Positions 6,656 to 14,734 of a stretch of DNA of 64,000 nucleotides are shown piece after piece. The position numbers and the translations under genes are program-made. The notes below the pieces were generated by a model. The model did no database searches, was not told the origin of the DNA, and saw nothing but the letters and a program-made list of their open reading frames with translations. Source of the DNA: an uncultured Prevotella sp. (GTDB lineage: Bacteria; Bacteroidota; Bacteroidia; Bacteroidales; Bacteroidaceae); NCBI GenBank assembly GCA_905233825.1, contig CAJOFE010000034.1, forward strand, positions 1 through 64,000. The letters run 5' to 3'. Each line of letters starts with the position of its first letter. Positions within the stretch are counted from its first letter, which is position 1.

Positions 6656-9046
6656 ATGAACATTAAAAAAATTCTTTTCACAATGGCAACAACAGTCATA
6701 TCAGTAGCAGCCTCGGCACAGCAGGCTCCACAATTGCGTGCCGACAACATCGACGAGGTCATCAAGGCAATGACGCTGGAAGAGAAAGCACAGCTTCTGG
6801 TGGGTGGTGCCAACAAATTCTTCAGTTCCGATGCCGTAGTGGGCAGCGAGGCCGGTCTGGTGGCAGGTGCTGCCGGCACGTCGCCTGCCATTCCGCATTT
6901 GGGCATCCCTGCCACCGTGCTCACCGACGGTCCTGCCGGCGTGCGCATCGACCCTACCCGCAAGGGCGACACTCAGACATACTACGCCACAGGATTCCCC
7001 ATCGGCACCTGTCTGGCATCGACATGGAACACGGAGCTGGTGACGAAGGTGGGCGAGGCTATCGGCAACGAGACGAAGGAATATCGCTGCGACGTCCTCT
7101 TAGGGCCTGGTATGAACCTGCACCGCAACCCGCTCTGTGGCCGCAATTTCGAATACTATTCCGAAGACCCGTTGCTGACGGGAAAGATTGCAGCTGCCTA
7201 TATACGTGGCGTGCAGAGCCAGGGAGCAGGCGTGAGCGCCAAGCATTTCGCCATCAACTCGCAGGAGACCTACCGCACCAGCGTGGATGAACGCGTGAGC
7301 CAGCGTGCTGCCCGCGAGCTGTATCTGCGTGGCTTCGAGATTGCCGTTCGCGAGAGCGACCCCTGGACCATCATGGCGTCGTACAACAAGGTTAACGGTG
7401 AGTACTCGATGGGCAACCACGACCTGCTGACCCGCATCCTGCGTGAAGACTGGGGCTACAAAGGCATCGTGATGACCGACTGGATTGGCATTCGCGAGGG
7501 GCTGCCCACCATCACCGAGGTGCAGGCCGGCAACGACCTGATGGAGCCCGGACAGCCTGCTCAGTCGAAGGAGATTGTGGAGGGTGTGAAGAGCGGAAGG
7601 CTCAGCATGGCCGACGTCGATCGCAACGTACGCCGCATGCTGGAGTATATCGTGAAGACGCCCAGCTTCCACAAATATCCTGCCACGAACAAGCCCGACC
7701 TGAAAGCCCATGCCCAGATTACCCGGCAGAGTGCCTGCGAGGGAATCGTGCTGCTGAAGAATAACCCCCTCCCAACCTCCCCGAGGGGAGGAGAGCCGCA
7801 GCTTACACTCCCCCTCGGGGGAGACGGAGAGGGGTTAACCGTCGCCCTTTTCGGTGTCTCCAGCTATAACTTCCTCTCGGGAGGCACGGGCTCCGGCTGT
7901 GTGCATACGCCCTACGTGGTAGATATGGTGGAAGGTCTGAAGAATGCAGGCATCAACTCGTCGGCGACGCTCACCGACATCTACCGTAAATATATAGCCT
8001 ACGCACGCGTGAAATTCCAGGCCGAGCGCCATCCCGCCAAATGGTTCCAGACCGAGGAGATGGGGCAGCAGAAATATCCTGAAATAAGCCTCTCGCCCAT
8101 CGCTGTCAATAAGGAGGCCGACGCTGCCGATGCTGCCATCATCACCATCGGCCGACAAGCCGGTGAGGGCATCGACCGTGACATAGACACCGAGTTCAAC
8201 CTGACCAACGACGAGCGCCAGCTCATCTTCGACATCTGCCAGGCCTTCCACGCAGCAGGCAAGCCCGTGGTGGTCATCATCAACTCGGGCAGCGTCATCG
8301 AGACCGCCTCATGGAGCGACTATCCCGATGCCATCATCTGTGCCTGGCAGCCAGGCGAAGAGGGTGGCAACAGCGTGGCCGACATCCTGACAGGCAAGGT
8401 ATGCCCCTCGGGCAAGCTCACCATGACGTGGCCCATCGCAGTAGCCGACCATCCCTCTACCAAGAACTTCCCTGGCATGGTGGACTACTACACCTTCAGG
8501 GAGCAGAGAAACCATCAGATGGCCAACTACGACTATACCAACCATGAGGAAGACATCTACGTGGGCTATCGCTACTTCGACACGTTCCAGCGCGAGGTGG
8601 CCTACCCCTTCGGCTACGGTTTGAGCTACACCACGTTTGAATACACGAAGCCCGTGGTGAAGGTGCAGGGCCAGGCCATCAGCGTCAGCGTGACGGTGAA
8701 GAACACGGGCAGCGTGGCAGGCAAGGAGGCCGTACAGGTATATGTGACCGCTCCTGACGGACGGCTTGAGAAGCCCGCACAAGAACTGAAGGCCTTTGCC
8801 AAGACCCGTGAGCTGCAGCCCGGCGAGAGCCAGACGCTGACCATGACCATGGCCGCGCGCGACCTGGCATCCTTCGACGAGGCTCTCAGCCAGTGGCTCA
8901 CCGAGGCAGGCACCTACACCTTCCACATTGGTGCCAGTAGCCGCGACATTCGCTGCACGGCAACGGCCAGAGTGGCAGCATATACGGAGGCGGTGACCCC
9001 TGCGTTGGCTCCGAAACAGCCGTTAAACCTACTCAAACGCCAATAA
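6656..9046 (+). CDS. GH3 family beta-glucosidase, secreted
   Basis: 796 residues. It releases terminal beta-linked sugars from oligosaccharides, probably in the periplasm. The domain order is signal peptide (1-21), GH3 N-terminal barrel (about 30-330), GH3 C-terminal domain (about 355-620) and fibronectin-III-like domain (about 690-770). The nucleophile is Asp275 in GIVMTDWIG; KHFAINSQE and GRNFEYYSEDP line the -1 subsite. Residues about 370-394 (PLPTSPRGGEPQLTLPLGG) are encoded by a complete inverted pair of GC-rich palindromes (7764-7834) that looks like an in-frame REPIN insertion between the two GH3 domains. A TAACTTTG -7-like box lies at 6603-6610. Confidence 0.93.
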   Translation: MNIKKILFTMATTVISVAASAQQAPQLRADNIDEVIKAMTLEEKAQLLVGGANKFFSSDAVVGSEAGLVAGAAGTSPAIPHLGIPATVLTDGPAGVRIDPTRKGDTQTYYATGFPIGTCLASTWNTELVTKVGEAIGNETKEYRCDVLLGPGMNLHRNPLCGRNFEYYSEDPLLTGKIAAAYIRGVQSQGAGVSAKHFAINSQETYRTSVDERVSQRAARELYLRGFEIAVRESDPWTIMASYNKVNGEYSMGNHDLLTRILREDWGYKGIVMTDWIGIREGLPTITEVQAGNDLMEPGQPAQSKEIVEGVKSGRLSMADVDRNVRRMLEYIVKTPSFHKYPATNKPDLKAHAQITRQSACEGIVLLKNNPLPTSPRGGEPQLTLPLGGDGEGLTVALFGVSSYNFLSGGTGSGCVHTPYVVDMVEGLKNAGINSSATLTDIYRKYIAYARVKFQAERHPAKWFQTEEMGQQKYPEISLSPIAVNKEADAADAAIITIGRQAGEGIDRDIDTEFNLTNDERQLIFDICQAFHAAGKPVVVIINSGSVIETASWSDYPDAIICAWQPGEEGGNSVADILTGKVCPSGKLTMTWPIAVADHPSTKNFPGMVDYYTFREQRNHQMANYDYTNHEEDIYVGYRYFDTFQREVAYPFGYGLSYTTFEYTKPVVKVQGQAISVSVTVKNTGSVAGKEAVQVYVTAPDGRLEKPAQELKAFAKTRELQPGESQTLTMTMAARDLASFDEALSQWLTEAGTYTFHIGASSRDIRCTATARVAAYTEAVTPALAPKQPLNLLKRQ
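7764..7834. repeat. REPIN-like inverted palindrome pair inside GH3 gene
   Basis: The left arm (7764-7791) reads CCCCTCCCAACCTCCCCGAG onwards. The right arm (7808-7834) is close to its reverse complement. Each arm is itself partly palindromic around CCCCGAGGGG. The reading frame stays open across the whole element. Confidence 0.75.
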
Positions 9047-9317
9047 ACAGCTAAACGAAGGAGAAAAAAGGAGGTCCAAACCCCATAGGGGGTAAAAATA
9101 ACCACTGTAAATCCTGTAAATCCTGTAAATCGTGTAAATCAAGAATGAGGCTTCTTGTTTGTAGGAGCCTCATTCTGAGAGAGTTAGCACCAAAAACCGA
9201 TAAAACCATGCAACATGCAACTGGTGGTGGTAAGTGCGGTAATTGCTATGATTCTTCTGTATTTTGCCATACTTTTTCACAAATTCCGTCGAAATTTCTA
9301 TGATTTTTCTGTATTTT

Positions 9318-9450
9318 GGCGCGGATTTCTTGCGTCCCTTCGGTAGCAAGCGGCAGAGCCGAGTGACGCTGCTTTTTATCAAAAGACACAGCTGTTGGCG
9401 CCTAAAAAGCCATGTCCTTATTAAATAAGGCCGTGTGAATCCGTGCCTAA
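9318..9450 (-). repeat. Dispersed repeat family B, copy 1
   Basis: On the minus strand this about 133-bp stretch matches 49114-49240 over nearly its whole length. Shared blocks include GGCGCCAACAGCTGTGTCTT, TTGATAAAAAGC and the stem CTTATT/AATAAG. A 33-bp piece of the same family lies inside the methyltransferase gene at 22584-22616. Confidence 0.75.
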
Positions 9451-9529
9451 GCTGTAGCATGCGGCAAGCCGAGCGGGTAGCAAGCCGTCGAACGAAAAGG
9501 AGGAAATCGTAAAACCAAAGTTGTATAAA

Positions 9530-9745
9530 TATGCTAAATTTATGTTAAGCAGTCAGCTGCCTCCTATTTCAAACGAGCGACCCGCTATCTTCGACGAGGA
9601 GCGCGCTAATTTCGACGAGCGGCGTGCTTATTTCAGCGAGCAGGTCTTATGCAATTACGCCATGACAACACATCTTTCAACGGCAAAGGTATGTATAAAT
9701 ATCTATTTATGCAATAGCTATGCATAACCATTCATTGTCTATTCA
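9530..9745 (+). repeat. Dispersed element A with 21-bp internal period, copy 1
   Basis: The core at 9557-9650 has consecutive units of about 21 bp built on TTCGACGAGCGGCGTGCTTA. Flanks on both sides (AAATTTATGTTAAGC..., ACACATCTTTCAACGGCAAAG..., GCATAACCATTCAT...) are shared with the minus-strand copy at 24135-24345, so the mobile or duplicated unit is about 215 bp rather than only the core. Confidence 0.75.
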
Positions 9746-9843
9746 CATTAATGAATAGGGGGAGATTTACAGGATTTACAGGATTTACAGTGGTTATTTT
9801 TACCCCCTATGGGTTTTGGCGCCCTTTTTTCTCTTTCTTAGCT

Positions 9844-10584
9844 TTATTTGTAGTCGCGGATGCGGACATCGATGCCGCTGCCCGCCAGTCGCATGCGTAT
9901 CTGATTGACCGGCGTCTCGCCGTAGTGGTAGGGGAACAGCACCTTGGGCTTGATGATGTTGGCAGCCTTCTCCAACTGATCAACAGTCATGGTATAGGGC
10001 TGATTGCAGGGCAGAAAGGCAATGTCGATGTCGCTCAGCTCGGCCATCTCGGGAATATCCTCGGTATCGCCGGCAATGTAGATGCGCAGGCCGTCGAGCT
10101 GCAGGACATAGCCGTTGTCGCGCCCCTTGGGGTGGAATTTCTCGCGTCCCTCGGTGGTGTTATAGGCAGGAACGGCATATATCTTGATGTCGTTGGAGAA
10201 GACGATGCTGTCGCCATTGTGCAGGGCCAGTCCGCGATGCACTTTCGAGCTGACCGAAGGATTGGCATAAACGGCGGTGGCGGGCAGATACATCTGCGGC
10301 AGGGCCATCGGGTCGTAGTGATCCATGTGCTCGTGGGTGAGCAGGATGATGTTGGCCTTGGGCAGCAGCGACACGTCGGTCTTGGGCTCTATGACCGTTC
10401 CCACGGGATCGGCATAGATATGCATGCCCTCGAACTCGAAGTGGATGCTGGCATGCTTGATGTGGTGAATGACTACGGTCTTGCCTCCAGGCGTCTGGAA
10501 GGTGTCGCTCTCCTGGGCAGCCATTACGGCTGTTGTTGCCGTCAGCGCTATGCCGAGCAGCAATGGACGAAACAGGTTTTTCAT
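9844..10584 (-). CDS. Exported metallo-beta-lactamase-fold hydrolase (UlaG-like)
   Basis: 246 residues with a signal peptide (1-22, ending AMAA), so it is probably periplasmic. The metal site is HEHMDHYD (His84, His86, Asp88, His89), followed by AGDTEDIPE near residue 171 and PYHYGE near 218, the pattern of the L-ascorbate-6-phosphate lactonase / UPF0173 metal-dependent hydrolase group. The substrate is unknown. The gene lies 47 bp downstream of the sensor-kinase gene on the same strand and may be cotranscribed. The repeat island begins immediately after its stop codon. Confidence 0.87.
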   Translation of the reverse strand: MKNLFRPLLLGIALTATTAVMAAQESDTFQTPGGKTVVIHHIKHASIHFEFEGMHIYADPVGTVIEPKTDVSLLPKANIILLTHEHMDHYDPMALPQMYLPATAVYANPSVSSKVHRGLALHNGDSIVFSNDIKIYAVPAYNTTEGREKFHPKGRDNGYVLQLDGLRIYIAGDTEDIPEMAELSDIDIAFLPCNQPYTMTVDQLEKAANIIKPKVLFPYHYGETPVNQIRMRLAGSGIDVRIRDYK

Positions 10585-10631
10585 ATAATACTAAACAGTT
10601 AACTAAAGGTTTATTATATGGATTTCTTTTT

Positions 10632-12380
10632 TTATCTCGGCAACGTAACGACGAATCGGGCACCAGCGGTATAGGTGGTATCGAGATGCACGTTGCCTCC
10701 CAAGCGCTTAGTGAGCGTGCGGCAGAGGGACAGGCCAAGGCCGATGCCCACCTTGAAGGTGTCGAGCTTCACGAAGCGGTCGAACACATGTTCTGCCTCC
10801 TCGGCGGGGATGCCACAGCCAGTATCCTCTACGGTCAGCATCAGCTCCTCATCGCTGGCCGAGGCTTTCAGGGCGATATAGCCTTGCTCTGTATATTTCT
10901 CGGCATTGTCGAGGAGCGTGATGATGATGCGCTGCAGGAGTGCCTTGTTGGTGGTGATAGTCATATCATCGGGGAGCGAGCTGTCGAAACGGATATCGAC
11001 GTTAGGATTCATGTTTCCATCCTCTTCGTGCAGCAGCGCCCTCAGCAGACTGTTCACCTGTACCTCGTCTTCCCTGATAGCCATGCCTCCTGCCTCGTTC
11101 TGCGACAGCTCCAGCATCTGGCCGATGAGCGTGGTGATGGCATCGGTGTTTTTCTGGATAAGCTTCGACATCTTCCTGCGTTCCTCGGGCGAATACATGC
11201 TGTCAGGATCGGCAATGACCTGGGCAAAGCCATTGATGACATTCAACGGCGTGCGCACTTCATGGCTGACATTCTGGATGAAGGCCGACTTCATGCGGTC
11301 AGACTCCAAGGCATGCTCATAGGCCGACTTCAGCTGGCGCATGTGGCGCCGACGGCTCATGAAGATATAGCTCATGGCGGCTATCAGACACAGGAGGAGG
11401 ATGGTAACAGCTCCCAAACCAATGAGACGGTTTCTCGCGGTTCTGCGCTCGGCATCGTAAAGGCGCAGCTCTAACTGCAGGCCGCGCATGCTGTTACTGA
11501 GCAACAGGGAGTTGATAGAATCGTTCTTCTCGTACTCCTGCTTCAGGTTCTCGTAGGCTTCTTTCCAGCGGCCAGCGTTCTTGTAGATGGTGGCCAGCGT
11601 GCTGTAGCTTTCATCGCCTAATTCTTCCTTGGCAAGTGCTGCAGCCTTGTCGAGTTGTCCTTTCAGGGCCAAGTAATAAACCTCCAGCGCACGTCCGTTA
11701 ACAGAAGACTTTCCTTCGGCCTCGCCTGCCTTATAGGCTTCATAGCCTTCCATGAACTTCAGCGTGTCGCCCATACTATAGTAGGAAACCGTGCGACGGG
11801 TCTCGATGTCGAACACCCGTTCGGGCGACGATTCCCTGGCAATCTCCAGTGCCTCCTCAATCAAACGGAAGGCCTCCCCGGGATTCTCGTCCATCTCTAC
11901 ACCGACCAGATTCATATAGATGGGCGGCATGCTCTCACGATAGCCCGCATTTTCCATACGCTGGAGGACATCGTAGAAGCAGCGCTTGGCAGCTTCCTTG
12001 TTGCCACAGAAGCGATAGATGTGGCCCAGCATGTTGTAAGCCATGTACATCTCCTTCTCCAGCTTCTCTGCGCTCAGATCTTGGAACAGCTGACGGGCCA
12101 TCTTGTAGGCCTCGAAGATTTTCTGACGATTCATCAAGAATACAATCTCGTTGCAGCGCTGGGTATAATAGTTGTGCAGATCACCTTTCTTGTACAAATA
12201 ATCCTCAAAATTCTTCACAGCAGTAAAAAAGCGGGCGCTGTCGCCTTCGTTAAAGGAATGATGCACGGCTTCGCGCAACGACAGATACTCCTCGCTTTCC
12301 TTGTAATCTTCCTCAGCAAGGATTCCCGTCAGGCCGAACAGCGAGAAGGCGGCTATAATGATAAGGCGCAAATGATTCAT
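10632..12380 (-). CDS. TPR-containing sensor histidine kinase
   Basis: 582 residues from ATG 12380. The architecture is a signal sequence (1-20), a periplasmic all-helical TPR-like region (about 25-300), one membrane span near 315-337 (GAVTILLLCLIAAMSYIF), a HisKA domain with phospho-acceptor His373 in NVSHEVRTPLN, and a HATPase domain (N box LLDNAEKYT, G1 DTGCGIP, G2 GLGLSL). No receiver domain is fused and no response regulator is adjacent, so it is an orphan kinase. A start at TTG 12404 is rejected because that codon lies inside the -7 element TAATTTTG (minus strand 12409-12402, with TTTC 20 bp upstream). Confidence 0.9.
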   Translation of the reverse strand: MNHLRLIIIAAFSLFGLTGILAEEDYKESEEYLSLREAVHHSFNEGDSARFFTAVKNFEDYLYKKGDLHNYYTQRCNEIVFLMNRQKIFEAYKMARQLFQDLSAEKLEKEMYMAYNMLGHIYRFCGNKEAAKRCFYDVLQRMENAGYRESMPPIYMNLVGVEMDENPGEAFRLIEEALEIARESSPERVFDIETRRTVSYYSMGDTLKFMEGYEAYKAGEAEGKSSVNGRALEVYYLALKGQLDKAAALAKEELGDESYSTLATIYKNAGRWKEAYENLKQEYEKNDSINSLLLSNSMRGLQLELRLYDAERRTARNRLIGLGAVTILLLCLIAAMSYIFMSRRRHMRQLKSAYEHALESDRMKSAFIQNVSHEVRTPLNVINGFAQVIADPDSMYSPEERRKMSKLIQKNTDAITTLIGQMLELSQNEAGGMAIREDEVQVNSLLRALLHEEDGNMNPNVDIRFDSSLPDDMTITTNKALLQRIIITLLDNAEKYTEQGYIALKASASDEELMLTVEDTGCGIPAEEAEHVFDRFVKLDTFKVGIGLGLSLCRTLTKRLGGNVHLDTTYTAGARFVVTLPR

Positions 12381-12401
12381 AGTTTCAACGGTTTCTTCGT
12401 G

Positions 12402-12433
12402 CAAAATTACACTTTTTTTATTAAAAAAAGAAA
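12402..12433 (-). promoter_or_regulatory. Promoter of the TPR sensor kinase gene
   Basis: On the minus strand, TTTC (12433-12430) and TAATTTTG (12409-12402) are 20 bp apart. The expected start of transcription is about 15 bases before the ATG at 12380, which excludes any start codon further upstream. Confidence 0.6.
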
Positions 12434-12449
12434 TTTCAGCAAAAATAAT

Positions 12450-12480
12450 TTTGCTTTTTTATCTTTTTAGGCTATCTTTG
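12450..12480 (+). promoter_or_regulatory. Promoter of trmO
   Basis: TTTG at 12450-12453 and TATCTTTG at 12473-12480 with a 19-bp spacer fit the Bacteroidota consensus. The trmO ATG follows 10 bases after the -7 box, so the leader is only a few bases long. Confidence 0.75.
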
Positions 12481-12490
12481 TGCCATCATC

Positions 12491-13159
12491 ATGGAAATTC
12501 AACCGATAGCACACTTCCATTCACCGCTGACGTCGAAGTTCGGCATTCCCCGTCAGAGCGGCCTTGTCAGCGAGCTGGCAGGCACCATTGTCTTCGAGTC
12601 AGCCTACAGGCAGGACGATGGTGTGCGAGGCTTGGAAGACTTCGACTATCTGTGGCTCATCTGGGAATTCTCTGACAATAAGGATGCCAAGAAAAGCCTT
12701 ACCGTGCGCCCTCCCCGACTGGGCGGCAACCGTCGCATGGGCGTCTTTGCCACACGCTCGCCCTTCCGTCCCAACAATCTGGGACTCTCTTGCGTCCGCA
12801 TAGACCATATTGAGCACCATGCCCAGCTGGGACCTGTCATCCACGTCAAAGGAGCCGACCTGATGGACGGCACGCCTATCTACGACATCAAGCCCTACGT
12901 CACCTATGCCGACTGCCACCCTGAGGCACGAAGCGGCTTTGTGGACGACTCAGAGTGGCAGGAACTGAGCGTAGAGATTCCTGATGCCATCAGCACGCAG
13001 TTCACGGCTGAGGAGCTACAGTCGTTGCGCCAGCTGTTGGCTCTCGACCCTCGTCCTCGCTATCACGACGATGCCAGCCGCATCTACGGCATGCCCTTCG
13101 CAGGCCGTGACGTGCGCTTCCGTGTAGAAGGAAGGAAGCTCACCGTTGTCAGTATTTAA
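12491..13159 (+). CDS. trmO: tRNA (t6A37) N6-methyltransferase TrmO
   Basis: 222 residues of the TrmO/TsaA (YaeB) family, which uses SAM to methylate threonylcarbamoyl-adenosine 37 in ANN-decoding tRNA-Thr. Family motifs seen are IAHFHSPLTSKFGIPRQSG at the N-terminus, LEDFDYLWLIWEF near 50, GVFATRSPFRPNNLGLS near 85 (the SAM-binding loop) and IYDIKPYVTYAD near 130, plus a C-terminal extension with DPRPRYHDD as in the bacterial YaeB group. Its own promoter lies immediately upstream and it is divergent from the sensor kinase gene. Confidence 0.93.
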   Translation: MEIQPIAHFHSPLTSKFGIPRQSGLVSELAGTIVFESAYRQDDGVRGLEDFDYLWLIWEFSDNKDAKKSLTVRPPRLGGNRRMGVFATRSPFRPNNLGLSCVRIDHIEHHAQLGPVIHVKGADLMDGTPIYDIKPYVTYADCHPEARSGFVDDSEWQELSVEIPDAISTQFTAEELQSLRQLLALDPRPRYHDDASRIYGMPFAGRDVRFRVEGRKLTVVSI

Positions 13160-13263
13160 CATTTTTTCTTTCTTCCCTATTAAACCTCTGGCGTTTCATC
13201 GCGTCAGAGAGTTAGTTGCAACTCAAAAACAGACAATAGTATAACCCTTTAAACATAACAACA

Positions 13264-13761
13264 ATGAAGAAATTCGTAATGGCTATTGCAGCCGCAATGA
13301 TGATGAGCGCCAACATGATGGCACAAGCTCCTGAACAGCAACCGGGACAGCAGCCCCGCCAGTTTGACCCTGCCGAAATGGCCAAGAACCGCACCGAACA
13401 GATGGTGAAGGAGTATGGTCTCAACGAGGAGCAGGCACAGAAACTGCTTGAACTGAACATCAAGCAGCAAGAGAAGATGCCCATGCGGATGGGTATGGGT
13501 CGCGGACAGCGCGGACAAGGACAGCGCCCCCAGACAGGCGAACAGCAGCCCCGTCAGCCTCGTGGCGAGCGTCCTCAGATGCCTCAGATGAGCCGTGAGG
13601 ACATGCAGAAGATCATGGAAGAGTACAATGCCGAACTCCAGAAGATCATGACCGAGGAGCAATATAAGAAGTACACAGAGGATCAGGCCCAGCGGAGGCA
13701 ACAAGGTCCCCGCGGCCCGCGCGGCGGCCAGCGCCCGATGCAGCGTCCAAATAACGACTGA
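13264..13761 (+). CDS. Exported Gln/Arg-rich DUF4890-like protein
   Basis: 165 residues with a signal peptide (MKKFVMAIAAAMMMSANMMAQA). The mature part is rich in Gln, Pro, Arg and Met. Two helical stretches, near residues 38-72 (AEMAKNRTEQMVKEYGLNEE) and 105-140 (SREDMQKIMEEYNAELQKI), resemble the LTxxQ/Spy-like repeats of DUF4890 proteins common in Bacteroidota. A periplasmic chaperone-like or metal-related role is only a guess. The last 116 bp are overlapped on the other strand by the 3' end of the DUF4435 gene. Confidence 0.8.
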   Translation: MKKFVMAIAAAMMMSANMMAQAPEQQPGQQPRQFDPAEMAKNRTEQMVKEYGLNEEQAQKLLELNIKQQEKMPMRMGMGRGQRGQGQRPQTGEQQPRQPRGERPQMPQMSREDMQKIMEEYNAELQKIMTEEQYKKYTEDQAQRRQQGPRGPRGGQRPMQRPNND

Positions 13762-14734
13762 TGTCCTCCTGCAAGCGCACAAACAATGGGCACTGCATAT
13801 AGCCCGTATTCTTTTTTAACATAGCTTTGATGTCCTGTTGCGAATTTTCGTAGCAGGACATTTCATTTTGCTTCTGCGTGTGGTGGGCACGTGCATGGAA
13901 TATCTCCGACTGCCGCTCCTGGCGTAGCTGATTGCAAATCTTCGTCAGGATGGGAACCACAACGGTGTCAAACAGATGGTGCCCCTGTATGTAGAGATAG
14001 GCGGTCTGCGGCGTCACACCCAGCTGGCGGAGATCGTCCTTCACTTTCAGATAGGCTTCCTTGTTGTCGGGGAACTGACGTTGCAATTCGTGCACCTTCG
14101 TCTGTACCTTGCGGCGTATGTTGGCTATCGACGTCCCGGGCTGTTGCACGGTGAAGCCGCCTGGGTCGCAGATACGGTTGAAGTCGGTGAGCGAAAACTT
14201 ATTGTGATTCCCCGTCCGATAAGCCCATACTGACCATACGAAGAGGGGGAAGCAGGCCTCGCTGTACTGCTGGAAATAGTCAAGGAAGTCGAAGATGCGG
14301 TGGTCGTTCAACGTCACTGCCACACACACCTCGTGCAACGAAGGGGCATAGCACTGATAATTCTCAATGGCGTAAGCATAGGTATGGAACACGTAAGGGC
14401 TGTTCAGCACCCAGCGCGACTGCTCGGTAGCGCCCTGCATCAGATAGTCGTAGTCGGCATCGACACAGGCTATCATGTCACGCCCCAGATTTCCTCCTCC
14501 TAAGAAATGCTTCAGCACCGACTTCTTGCCGCGTGTCAGATTACCCTTCGAAGGCAACATTACCTCGAAATAACGCTTTTCATTCTCAAAGCGCGACAGC
14601 ACCGTACGCCAGAAGTAGATATCGTCATAGCTCTCAACGTAGGCCACAATCCTGCGCCGAGCCTGCTTTCCGCGAAGGGCATTAGCCGCCTCCACGTACT
14701 TGCTATTAACGTTATCCTTCAATCGGCTGCTCAT
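13646..14734 (-). CDS. DUF4435 / TOPRIM-like protein, AriB-like effector candidate
   Basis: 362 residues from ATG 14732-14734, which overlaps the upstream ATPase stop by 4 bp (ATGA). The N-terminal part has a TOPRIM signature: Glu34 in VAYVESYDDIYFW and the DxD pair Asp92/Asp94 in IACVDADYDYL. The combination of DUF4435 with TOPRIM residues next to an ABC-type ATPase is that of AriB, the nuclease effector of the PARIS antiphage system, described as cleaving a host tRNA after release from AriA. The family's recognisable part ends near residue 325 (CPLFVRLQEDISRYLD). The last 35 or so residues are antisense to the DUF4890 gene and look like read-through after loss of the original stop. The name AriB is an inference. 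Confidence 0.8.
   Translation of the reverse strand: MSSRLKDNVNSKYVEAANALRGKQARRRIVAYVESYDDIYFWRTVLSRFENEKRYFEVMLPSKGNLTRGKKSVLKHFLGGGNLGRDMIACVDADYDYLMQGATEQSRWVLNSPYVFHTYAYAIENYQCYAPSLHEVCVAVTLNDHRIFDFLDYFQQYSEACFPLFVWSVWAYRTGNHNKFSLTDFNRICDPGGFTVQQPGTSIANIRRKVQTKVHELQRQFPDNKEAYLKVKDDLRQLGVTPQTAYLYIQGHHLFDTVVVPILTKICNQLRQERQSEIFHARAHHTQKQNEMSCYENSQQDIKAMLKKNTGYMQCPLFVRLQEDISRYLDAASGAGRRAGRGDLVASAGPDPLCTSYIAPRS

Larger units (their letters stand above)
9047..9843. repeat. Gene-free repeat island with terminal inverted repeats
   Basis: No convincing gene lies in these 797 bases. Arms of 56 bp at 9076-9131 and 9764-9819 are near-perfect reverse complements; each contains the triplicated unit GTAAATCCT next to CCCATAGGGGGTAAAAATAACC. 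Between them lie a dispersed repeat (9318-9450, also at 49114-49240), a direct repeat CTATGATTcTTCTGTATTTTG / CTATGATTtTTCTGTATTTTG at 9246 and 9298, and a copy of the 21-bp-period element (9530-9745). No transposase is present. It may be a composite non-autonomous element or nested repeats. Confidence 0.7.

Noticed and set aside
9521..9727. Small open frame with ERRA-type heptads in element A
   Set aside because: The matching copy on the other strand at 24122-24334 shares the heptads, but both lie in a dispersed repeat, lack a promoter and conserved start, and the third copy is not open over the same span. Treated as repeat, not gene.
10533..11474. Open frame (313 codons) antisense to the sensor kinase and crossing into the hydrolase gene
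   Set aside because: Overlaps two clearly coding genes; no motif in the translated product.
12381..12404. Upstream TTG start for the sensor kinase
   Set aside because: The codon lies within the predicted -7 element, so it would not be on the transcript.
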